A stretch of DNA of 64,000 bases, taken from positions 14,486 through 78,485 of the forward strand of contig CAYUZU010000025.1 of assembly GCA_964448675.1 (NCBI GenBank). Reading direction: 5' to 3'. This DNA is from CAYUZU01 sp964448675. Lineage in GTDB: Bacteria; Planctomycetota; Phycisphaerae; UBA1845; Fen-1342. The notes below the pieces were generated by a model. The model saw only the letters and a list, made by a program, of their open reading frames with translations, did not search any database and was not told the origin of the DNA. Positions within the stretch are counted from its first letter, which is position 1; the number at the start of each line of letters is the position of its first letter. A program made the translations under genes and the position numbers. Of the stretch, positions 10,101-16,927 are shown piece by piece.

Positions 10101-11865
10101 GCTCGGTGTCCTCGGGCGCGACCCCGACCGTCACCTCGTAATGCTCGTCCTGCGCGACCGTATGCTCGAGGAAGTTCCGGCTGCGCAGCAGATCCAGTGC
10201 CGCCAGCGCACGCACCGACCCGTACCCACTGCGATAATCCGGGCCCGGCTGCTCGATGTCGACCGCGGTCTGCGCCAGCAGAACCTTGAGCGTCGCGTTA
10301 CGCGGATCGGGTTGACCAGGATAGATCCGCCGGTATTCCTGCATCAGCAAAGCACAGATGCCCGTCACGGTCGGCGCCGACATCGACGTGCCGCAGCGCA
10401 CCGCGTAACTCGAATAGCCCGCACACGACGTCACCCCGCCGTCCGCGCTCAACTGACACCCCGGCGCGACGATGTCCGGCTTCAAGCGCCCGTCGTCGGC
10501 CGGGCCGAAGCTCGTGAACGTCGTGACCGAATCCGTATCCGAATACACCGCGCCGACCGTGATGTGGTTCTTCGCGCAAGCCGGCGGCGCCGTCGAGTGA
10601 TACGGGCTCGCGAAGCCCTCGACCCCGAGGCAGCGCGCGGTCTGCCGCTCGTTCCCGGCCGACCACACGGCGCGGAACGGCGCCGCGAACAGCGGGTTGC
10701 TGCCGTCGCCGCGGATGATCGTGTCAATCAGCGCCGATGTGACGCCGTAATTGCCCTCCCATTCGCACGGAAAGCCGTTGGACGCCGTGTTCGTGCCGAT
10801 CGAGTTGTTGGCAATGGCCGCCCCGTGATTGCCGATCGCGTCGGCGTAGTCCTGCTCGAGGTCGCCGGGATCCGTGTACAGGAACCCTTCCGGCAAGCCC
10901 GGCAGCTCGAACCCGTAGGACTCGATCGTTACGCCCGGCGCCATCCCGCGATACAGCCCGCCACTGGCGACACCCGAGCCGCCGATCGTGCCCGCCACGT
11001 GGGTCGCGTGGTCGGAGGCGTCGCTGCCGTCCCGTACCTGCGCCCGCCCGCCGAAATCGGCGTGCGACGAGTAGACCGTGCCCCCGTCATACACCAGCAC
11101 CGTCACGCCCGAGCCGTCCAGGTTGTAAGGCGAATCCTGCACAACCTCCGCACCCGTCCGCAGACGGTTGTCATCATTGTTCGGCTCCAGCCGCGGCAGC
11201 GGCGGCTCCACCCACTGCACCGCATCCTCCGCCGCCAGCACGCCCAGGTTCTCCGCCGGCAACTCCACCACCAGCATGTTCACCGACGACACCACCGATC
11301 GCACCACTCCCCCGTGCGCCCGCACCATCGCCGCTCCAGCGCTCGCCGCGTCCACGTCCCGGTGGAACACCACGTACGCCGCCGCGATCACCTCCTGCTC
11401 CTTCGTGACGTGCACCGACCACGCCGGCAGCGTGCCGAACGCAATGTCCGGATGCTGCTTCCACAGCGGATCGATGCCCAGCACGCAACGTACACCGCCA
11501 ACCCGCGCCGCTGCGCCGGGGTCTATGCGATTCCCGTCAACCACCGCGAAAAACGCGTTGTCGCCGACATAGCTCAGCAACTGAACACCAGCCCTCGACA
11601 ACGCGCTGCGCTGCGCCGCCCGGACCGCCTCGTCAAACTGCACCACCACGTGCTGCGATCCGCCGCGGGTGTTCGCACGCAACGACGCCGCAACCTCCGC
11701 CGGCGTCTGCACCGGCGTCGTCACCTGACCCGTGGTCCACGACAGCACCCCCTGCGTGGTCGTTGCCGGCCCTGCGGACACGAACGGGATCAGGACGAGC
11801 GCAAGGCCCAGAGCGCAAGCGCAAGGGACTTTGGACGACGCGACATGCGGCCGAAACGTGTGCAT
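7141..11865 (-). CDS. Giant secreted subtilisin-like (S8) protease with Ig-like domains and dockerin-like tail (paralogue 1)
   Basis: 1,574 residues with an AGGAG site about 10 bases before the ATG. Order: signal peptide (ends VSAGPA), a propeptide-like region, a subtilase domain with the complete triad (Asp260 in VLVYDGGT, His289 in DHATHVAGT, Ser494 in GTSMSAPTV), then a beta-sandwich (TLAWDDVPATPNV) as found after KP-43-type subtilases. After that come fibronectin/Ig-like repeats, including two tandem cadherin-like units (VDTFASTAVGQ and VAHDVHVTTPT), a lectin/MAM-like domain, and a C-terminal pair of EF-hand-like loops with WRDIDHFV and WRDIDPFV, preceded by CPGDANCDG. The tail resembles those of other planctomycete secreted proteins. 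It is one cadherin-like unit longer than its neighbour, with which it shares a block of identical DNA. Confidence 0.92.
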   Translation of the reverse strand: MHTFRPHVASSKVPCACALGLALVLIPFVSAGPATTTQGVLSWTTGQVTTPVQTPAEVAASLRANTRGGSQHVVVQFDEAVRAAQRSALSRAGVQLLSYVGDNAFFAVVDGNRIDPGAAARVGGVRCVLGIDPLWKQHPDIAFGTLPAWSVHVTKEQEVIAAAYVVFHRDVDAASAGAAMVRAHGGVVRSVVSSVNMLVVELPAENLGVLAAEDAVQWVEPPLPRLEPNNDDNRLRTGAEVVQDSPYNLDGSGVTVLVYDGGTVYSSHADFGGRAQVRDGSDASDHATHVAGTIGGSGVASGGLYRGMAPGVTIESYGFELPGLPEGFLYTDPGDLEQDYADAIGNHGAAIANNSIGTNTASNGFPCEWEGNYGVTSALIDTIIRGDGSNPLFAAPFRAVWSAGNERQTARCLGVEGFASPYHSTAPPACAKNHITVGAVYSDTDSVTTFTSFGPADDGRLKPDIVAPGCQLSADGGVTSCAGYSSYAVRCGTSMSAPTVTGICALLMQEYRRIYPGQPDPRNATLKVLLAQTAVDIEQPGPDYRSGYGSVRALAALDLLRSRNFLEHTVAQDEHYEVTVGVAPEDTELKVTLAWDDVPATPNVSPALVNDLDLRVIDPAGEVHYPWTLDPAQPDTPAVRTGPDRVNNIEQVVIAAPLPGAYRVQVVGHDVPEGPQPFSLAATPFMASCSSAGTAELDRVGYGCEATATLRVVDCDLNTSDDVVDTVTVNIASTSEPAGEDVVLSETMAESAAFLGNVPLAEVDAPGVLLVAPGDTVTLTYEDADTGRGEPATVVDTAVVDCVAPVVEDVQVAELTARSAVVAVQTSEPTSVIVPWGTDCAVLGELAFGTHTAAMHNVLITGLDDDVAYFFKVRVADVAGNIAIADNEGACFSVTTPDEPELYTELFQTDNDLAGHKLMFAPVGGVDHYVGCVEAIDALPTDPAGGQVIGLSDDDYQQVSLADGATVPLYGVHYATFYVGSNGYITFEAGDIDMTESLGEHFEQPRISALFDDFDLGWAGQVSWRQLEDRVAVTFEGVPEYGEGGDNTFQVEMFYDGRVVLSYLSVAAEDGLVGLSAGGGLSPLFRETDLTGLGECLPRPPGAVDTFASTAVGQSATVALVATDDGLPDPPGALSYTVLSLPLHAVLHDPLVGPITEVPYTLAEFGNEVLIDAAAGYWGSDEFTFQVDDGGAPPAGGPSNVAAVLLTMGGPDWDPVAHDVHVTTPTSVVVDVPLNASDPQDDPLVYTILTLPAQGQLYGASDTQIVAVPHALAAGEDTVRYHPPYDETLTATFDYEAADATWTSNAATVAVTVGGPQRAYAFSLDGDPGWSCEGDWAFGQPLGAGGAFGPPDPTAGFTGTNVYGYNLAGDYENYTPREYLTTPALDCGELVQTELRFWRWLGVEAASWDHAGIEISTDGVAWEPVWEHDGGAIGDGAWVPCVYDVSAVADRQSTVYIRWVMGATDGTVTYCGWNIDDIEIWGLPPAVPADCPGDANCDGYVTWRDIDHFVAGMNDNVAGWEALFDEPGPPCPFTNLDVSADGRVDWRDIDPFVARMGTACRANGEQRREEEVTE
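11086..11733 (-). repeat. Copy 1 of a 648-bp sequence shared perfectly with the neighbouring protease gene
   Basis: By line-by-line reading, this block matches 15810-16457 base for base with a constant offset of 4,724. It encodes the segment from the propeptide into the catalytic Asp region. Identity breaks abruptly at both ends: just 5' of the GTC for the catalytic Asp on one side, and at a G/T difference in the signal-proximal part on the other. Outside it the genes differ at many positions. Confidence 0.85.
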
Positions 11866-12010
11866 GGCTTGGTTGCTCCTACGTGGCCGGGAGCGATCCC
11901 GAATCGGCGCGCGCCAAACCGCAGCGCGTGCTGCTCAGGATCAATGGCTTCTCCCCTCCGGCCCGCGCGGCGAGCAGGGACGCTCGCGACAACGCGTCCA
12001 GAGACGCTTA

Positions 12011-12039
12011 TATCCTACCAGTCTGATAGTCGATCGCCA
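12011..12039 (-). promoter_or_regulatory. Candidate promoter for protease paralogue 1
   Basis: On the minus strand TTGGCG (12034-12039) and TAGGAT (12011-12016) are separated by 17 bases, four matches of six to each sigma-70 consensus box. It lies about 145 bases before the ATG at 11865. Confidence 0.35.
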
Positions 12040-12123
12040 AAACGCGATTGCCTGCGACTATTACCGGCCCGGTCGCGACCGATAAAAACGCCCCGTCGCG
12101 TGCCGCCGCGCCGCCGCAGAGAA

Positions 12124-12161
12124 ACGATCGGCACCACGCCGTAAGACATGGTGCCGATCGT
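12124..12161 (-). terminator. Perfect 13-bp inverted repeat, possible terminator of protease paralogue 2
   Basis: Arms ACGATCGGCACCA (12124-12136) and TGGTGCCGATCGT (12149-12161) surround a 12-base loop, about 75 bases past the stop of the 12237 gene. The sequence following it in the transcription direction is only weakly T-rich (TTCTCT), so an operator or a factor-dependent terminator is also possible. Confidence 0.5.
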
Positions 12162-12236
12162 GTTGGTCAATCTGTCGCCGGCCGCGACGCCCGGCCGCGG
12201 GCAGGGCCCGGCGGCGGGGCGTGCGTCAGTGCGTTG

Positions 12237-15200
12237 CTACGGGCAATCGGTGTTCTGCAACTCGACGAACGGGTCGATGTCGCGCCAGCTGACATTGTCG
12301 TCGCTGTTCACGTCGAGGTTGGAGAACGGGCAGCTGGCCATGTCGGGCAGGAACATGGCGCGCCAGGCGACCGAGTTGTTGTTCATGCCCGCGACGAAGT
12401 AATCGACGTCGCGCCAGTTCACCGCGCCGTCGCAGTTCGCGTCACCGGGGCAGCCCGGCGCCAGGGCGATGCCCCACAGCTCCACATCGTCGATGTTCCA
12501 GCCGGGGTAGGTGATCATGCTGTCCGTCGGGCCCATGGCCCAGCGGATGTACACGGTCTCCTGCTCGTCGGCCACATCCGAGATGTCGAACGTGAACTGC
12601 TGCCAGCCGGCCGGGATCACCCACTGCTCGCTGGTGTGCTCCCAGATGCTCACCCAGTCCGTGCCGTTGTTGGAGATCTGGATGCCGGCGTGGTCAAACT
12701 CGGCACCCTGGACACCCAACCAGCGCCAGAAACGCAGCTCGATATCGCGCGCGTCGCCGCAATCCAGCGCCGTCGTCGTCAGGTAGCGACGCGGCATGTC
12801 GTTGCTGTAGTCACCGTAGAGGTTGTACCCGTAGACATGGTCACCGGTGTGACCCGCATCCGGGTCGCCACCGTGGCTGCCCATCCCCATCGGCTGCCCG
12901 TAGGCCCACTGCCCCTCGGTGCTCCAGCCCGGGTCGCTGTTCATCGGGAACGAGTACACCATGCCCATGCCGCCACTGATGCCGACGGTCACGGTCGCCA
13001 CGTTCGAGTCACCGCCGTCCGGCGCTTCACCGCCGTCATTGGCCATGAACGTGAAGCTGTCGAGGCCGACGTAGTACACGTCGGAGACGTACGTCACGAT
13101 GTTACCGGCGGTGAGCACGTGCGGCGCGCTGATGATCGCCCCACCCTCGGGGTCGAACAGCAGGCCGTGCTCGGGCAGCGACAGGATGGTGAACGTCAGC
13201 AGCGCCGGCGGATCCGGCTGGCCGTCATCGTCGGCGTCCAGCACGACCTCGACCGGGCTACCCGTCGCACCCTCGACCGTGCCGTCGTTGGCCACCGGCG
13301 GCGTCGGACGGCAGACACCCATGCTGCCCAGGTCCGACTCGTAGAAGTCGGGCGAGAGGCCCTCGCCGGCCGACAGGCCGATCACCGCGTCGTTCGCGGT
13401 CAGCGCGAGGTAGGTGATGGTGATCTTGCCGTTGAAGAACATCTGCACCTGGAACGAGTTGGCGCCGGTGTTCGAGTACTCCGGCACTTCATCCCAGGTA
13501 ACCGCGACGTGGTCGCTCTCCTGCTTCCACGACACCGTCCCGCCGGAACCGGGGTTGAGGTCGTCGAAGAACGCCGAGATACGCACCTGGTCGAAGTGAT
13601 CCTCGAGCGATTCGGTGTAGTCCGAGTCACCCGTGTCGAACGTGATCACGCCGTTGCTGCCGACGTAGAACGAGCCGTAGCTCTCGCCGTACAGCATGAC
13701 CTGCTCACCATTGCCCACGGAGACCTGGTCCGAGGAATCATCGCTCAGGCTGAGCGTCGTGCCGCCGGCGGGATCGGTCGGGAACTCGTCGACGTCGTCT
13801 TCGACGCAACCGGCATAGAAGTCGTTCGAGCCGTTGGGCTGAAAGACGATCCGCTTGTAGTGCAGATCGAAGTCGCCGCCGAACTCCTCAGTGAAGAAGT
13901 CGGGCACCTCGGGCGTGGTGAAGCTGTAGCACAGTCCACCGTTGTCGTCGGTGGATTCGTTGCCGGCTTCGTCACGCGCGTACACCGCGAAGTAGTAGGT
14001 CTCGTCGTCCTGCAGGCCCGCGATGCGCACCGAGTGCGTCTCGCGGAAGCCGCCAACCTCGGTGGTTTCCGACAGGTTGCCACAGGCCGTGCCCCAGTAA
14101 ACCGCCACGGTCGCTTCCTCGTCCGTGTCGAACGTGATGGTCGCGTCGCGCGGATTCAGCTCGCTGACCTGGAGATTCGAGATCACCGGCGGCAGACAGT
14201 CGACGATCGCCGAATCAGTCACGACCGCGGGCGAACCACTGCCATCGTCGGCGTCGTCGTACGTCAGGGTGATCGAATCGCCGGCGGCGATCAGCAGCAC
14301 GCCTTCGGCATCCGTCGTGCTCAGCGGGATGCTGTTGAGGAACGCGGCCGACTCCGGCGCGGTCTCGGTCAGCAGCACGGTCTCGCCATCGGGCTCGGAC
14401 GACGACGCGATGTGGACCTCGACGGTGTCGATGGTCTCGTCACTGACGTTGAGATCACAGTCGACCACGCGGATCGTGGCATTGCCGCCACAGGCGTACT
14501 TCTGGCGATCGAGCGCCGCGGTCCCCTGCGACGAGCAGTTGACCAGGTACGGCGTCGCGGTGACCGAGAACGGCTGCGGGCCCTGCGGCACGTTGTAGCC
14601 GAACACCTCGAGGCGGTAGGCCCCGGGGGCCGGGTTGTCGATCACGACCTGCTCGATGTTGTTGACGTGGTCGGGCTGGTTCCGCACCGCCGGAGCGTCC
14701 GGATCATCCAGGCCACCCAGTGTCCACGGATAGTACTGGTTGTTCTGGGCATCGAAGACGCGCAGGTCGAGGTCGTTGACCAGCACGGGGTTCACGTTCG
14801 GCGTGCCGGGCACGTCGTCCCACGCCAGCGTGACCTTGAGCTCGTCGTCTTCCGGCGCCACGATCACGACCGCGGCGTAGATCTCGCCCTGCGTGAGCGA
14901 CGCCTCGAAGAAATTGCCACTGCGCATCAGCTCGATTGCCGGCTGCACGCGCACCGAACCGTAACCCGAAATGTAGTCCGGGCCGGTGTTGTAGATATCC
15001 TCGGCCGTGTGCGCCAGGAAGGTCTTCAGCGTCGAGTTGCGGAAGTCGGGGTCGTCCGGGTACTGCAGGCGATAGTCCTGGAGAATCAGGGCCCCCAGGC
15101 CGCAGACCGTCGGCGACGCCATCGACGTGCCGCACAGCGTGGTGTAACCGCCACCGTTGTCGCACGACGTCACACCATTGTCGTCGTTGGACTGGCAACC

Positions 15201-16580
15201 AGGCGCCGAGATGTCGGGCTTGATGCGGTCGTCGTCGGTCGGGCCCCAGCTCGTGAAGGAAGTGTACGAGTCGTCGTTGGAGTTCAACGCGCCCACGGTG
15301 ATGTGGTTCTTGGCACAGGCCGGCGGCGCGGTCGTGTGATACGTCGACCCGCAACGGCCCGAGCCGCGCTCGTTGCCGTTGGCCCACACGATGCGGAACG
15401 GCGACGCGAACAGCGGGTTGCTGCCGTCACCACGTACGATCGTGTCGATCAGCACGCCCGTCGCGCCGTAATTGCCTTCCCAGTCGCAGGGGAAGCCGTT
15501 GGACGCGGTGTTGGTCCCGATCGAGTTGTTCGAGATATGCGCGCCGTACGTCAGGATCGCCTCGCTGTAGTCCTCCTCGATGTCACCGGGGTCGGTGTAC
15601 AGGAAACCCTCGTGCAGGCCGCCTTCCTGCTCGTAGCCGTACGATTCGATAATGACGCCCGGCGCCATGCCGCGGTACGTGCCGCTGCTGGACGCACCGT
15701 CACCACCGACCGTGCCGGCCACGTGCGTGGCGTGATAATGCGTACCCGAAGTATCGCGAATCGTCGCGCGACCGCCGAAGTCCGGATGCGAGGCGTACGC
15801 CGTGCCGGCGTCATACACCAGCACCGTCACGCCCGAGCCGTCCAGGTTGTAAGGCGAATCCTGCACAACCTCCGCACCCGTCCGCAGACGGTTGTCATCA
15901 TTGTTCGGCTCCAGCCGCGGCAGCGGCGGCTCCACCCACTGCACCGCATCCTCCGCCGCCAGCACGCCCAGGTTCTCCGCCGGCAACTCCACCACCAGCA
16001 TGTTCACCGACGACACCACCGATCGCACCACTCCCCCGTGCGCCCGCACCATCGCCGCTCCAGCGCTCGCCGCGTCCACGTCCCGGTGGAACACCACGTA
16101 CGCCGCCGCGATCACCTCCTGCTCCTTCGTGACGTGCACCGACCACGCCGGCAGCGTGCCGAACGCAATGTCCGGATGCTGCTTCCACAGCGGATCGATG
16201 CCCAGCACGCAACGTACACCGCCAACCCGCGCCGCTGCGCCGGGGTCTATGCGATTCCCGTCAACCACCGCGAAAAACGCGTTGTCGCCGACATAGCTCA
16301 GCAACTGAACACCAGCCCTCGACAACGCGCTGCGCTGCGCCGCCCGGACCGCCTCGTCAAACTGCACCACCACGTGCTGCGATCCGCCGCGGGTGTTCGC
16401 ACGCAACGACGCCGCAACCTCCGCCGGCGTCTGCACCGGCGTCGTCACCTGACCCGTTGTCCAAGACAGCACCCCCTGCGTGGTCGCAACGTCGTCCGCC
16501 GCGGCCGGTAATACGAATACGAACGCACCCAACGCGACGGTCAGGGCGCGCACCATCCACGCGCATTTCAGCTTGTACAT
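12237..16580 (-). CDS. Giant secreted subtilisin-like (S8) protease with Ig-like domain and dockerin-like tail (paralogue 2)
   Basis: About 1,447 residues. The ATG at 16580 has AAGGAG some 10 bases upstream and begins a normal signal peptide (MYKLKCAWMVRALTVALGAF). The triad is complete: Asp257, His286 in HYHATHVAGT, Ser486 in CGTSMASPTV. Domain order matches the 7141-11865 gene (subtilase, beta-sandwich, fibronectin/Ig-like segments, lectin-like domain, CPGDANCDG plus two WRD(V/I)D loops), but there is one cadherin-like unit instead of two. The tail ends abruptly after the second EF-hand-like loop. Except in the perfectly identical N-terminal block, the proteins have clearly diverged, so the duplication is old and the identical block was homogenised recently. 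Confidence 0.92.
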   Translation of the reverse strand: MYKLKCAWMVRALTVALGAFVFVLPAAADDVATTQGVLSWTTGQVTTPVQTPAEVAASLRANTRGGSQHVVVQFDEAVRAAQRSALSRAGVQLLSYVGDNAFFAVVDGNRIDPGAAARVGGVRCVLGIDPLWKQHPDIAFGTLPAWSVHVTKEQEVIAAAYVVFHRDVDAASAGAAMVRAHGGVVRSVVSSVNMLVVELPAENLGVLAAEDAVQWVEPPLPRLEPNNDDNRLRTGAEVVQDSPYNLDGSGVTVLVYDAGTAYASHPDFGGRATIRDTSGTHYHATHVAGTVGGDGASSSGTYRGMAPGVIIESYGYEQEGGLHEGFLYTDPGDIEEDYSEAILTYGAHISNNSIGTNTASNGFPCDWEGNYGATGVLIDTIVRGDGSNPLFASPFRIVWANGNERGSGRCGSTYHTTAPPACAKNHITVGALNSNDDSYTSFTSWGPTDDDRIKPDISAPGCQSNDDNGVTSCDNGGGYTTLCGTSMASPTVCGLGALILQDYRLQYPDDPDFRNSTLKTFLAHTAEDIYNTGPDYISGYGSVRVQPAIELMRSGNFFEASLTQGEIYAAVVIVAPEDDELKVTLAWDDVPGTPNVNPVLVNDLDLRVFDAQNNQYYPWTLGGLDDPDAPAVRNQPDHVNNIEQVVIDNPAPGAYRLEVFGYNVPQGPQPFSVTATPYLVNCSSQGTAALDRQKYACGGNATIRVVDCDLNVSDETIDTVEVHIASSSEPDGETVLLTETAPESAAFLNSIPLSTTDAEGVLLIAAGDSITLTYDDADDGSGSPAVVTDSAIVDCLPPVISNLQVSELNPRDATITFDTDEEATVAVYWGTACGNLSETTEVGGFRETHSVRIAGLQDDETYYFAVYARDEAGNESTDDNGGLCYSFTTPEVPDFFTEEFGGDFDLHYKRIVFQPNGSNDFYAGCVEDDVDEFPTDPAGGTTLSLSDDSSDQVSVGNGEQVMLYGESYGSFYVGSNGVITFDTGDSDYTESLEDHFDQVRISAFFDDLNPGSGGTVSWKQESDHVAVTWDEVPEYSNTGANSFQVQMFFNGKITITYLALTANDAVIGLSAGEGLSPDFYESDLGSMGVCRPTPPVANDGTVEGATGSPVEVVLDADDDGQPDPPALLTFTILSLPEHGLLFDPEGGAIISAPHVLTAGNIVTYVSDVYYVGLDSFTFMANDGGEAPDGGDSNVATVTVGISGGMGMVYSFPMNSDPGWSTEGQWAYGQPMGMGSHGGDPDAGHTGDHVYGYNLYGDYSNDMPRRYLTTTALDCGDARDIELRFWRWLGVQGAEFDHAGIQISNNGTDWVSIWEHTSEQWVIPAGWQQFTFDISDVADEQETVYIRWAMGPTDSMITYPGWNIDDVELWGIALAPGCPGDANCDGAVNWRDVDYFVAGMNNNSVAWRAMFLPDMASCPFSNLDVNSDDNVSWRDIDPFVELQNTDCP
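15810..16457 (-). repeat. Copy 2 of the 648-bp sequence shared with protease paralogue 1
   Basis: Identical to 11086-11733. The next base (16458) differs, another difference follows six bases later (16464), and about 21 further bases then match, so the conserved tract has a ragged edge on the signal-peptide side and a sharp edge at the catalytic-Asp codon. Confidence 0.85.
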
Positions 16581-16927
16581 TACCTGTTCGCTCCTTGTTC
16601 GATGTGTGGATCGCCTCAAATCCGGTTCAATCGGAAGCTCTGCTGGCGGTACCCTTTCCCCTCATGTTGCCCCGGCGTCCCCAGCAGACAACCCGTGACA
16701 TGAGGCCATCGTAGCAAGTTGATAGGTGCAATGCCAGTTTTGAGACGTGTTCTCAATAGATGCCACTCGTCAAAACATGTCAGATAACTCGATTCCAATC
16801 CCCGGTTTGTGCGCCGTTTCGGACGCCGCGCTGCTGGCCACGCGCCCCGGCGCCGAGTAGAGTTGCGGCGCCGTGAGCGCCGACGGAAGCGGCTGGATTC
16901 GGCCACGATTGATCAAGGAGCGCTGCA
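16581..16927. other. Divergent intergenic region between protease and GH116 gene, with inverted repeat
   Basis: 347 bases, noticeably more AT-rich in the middle (16710-16800) than the flanking genes, fitting a double promoter region. It contains TTGAGA-cgtgt-TCTCAA (16740-16756), an 11-base-centred dyad that could be an operator. I cannot identify convincing -35/-10 pairs for either gene. Confidence 0.4.

Larger units (their letters stand above)
11866..12236. other. Intergenic region between the two subtilase genes
   Basis: 371 bases without a gene. It holds a candidate promoter for the 11865 gene, a 13-bp inverted repeat that could end transcription of the upstream protease, and otherwise GC-rich sequence in which I see nothing further. 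No transposase or attachment-site-like repeat is present, so the protease duplication has no visible mobile-element agent. Confidence 0.6.

Noticed and set aside
8863..12144. A 1,093-codon frame on the plus strand across the first subtilase gene
   Set aside because: Product is low-complexity Arg/His-rich with no domain; it mirrors a gene that has signal peptide, intact catalytic triad and C-terminal tail.
16740..16756. TTGAGA-TCTCAA dyad treated as a definite operator
   Set aside because: Only six-base arms and no known regulator nearby; mentioned as a possibility in the intergenic entry only.
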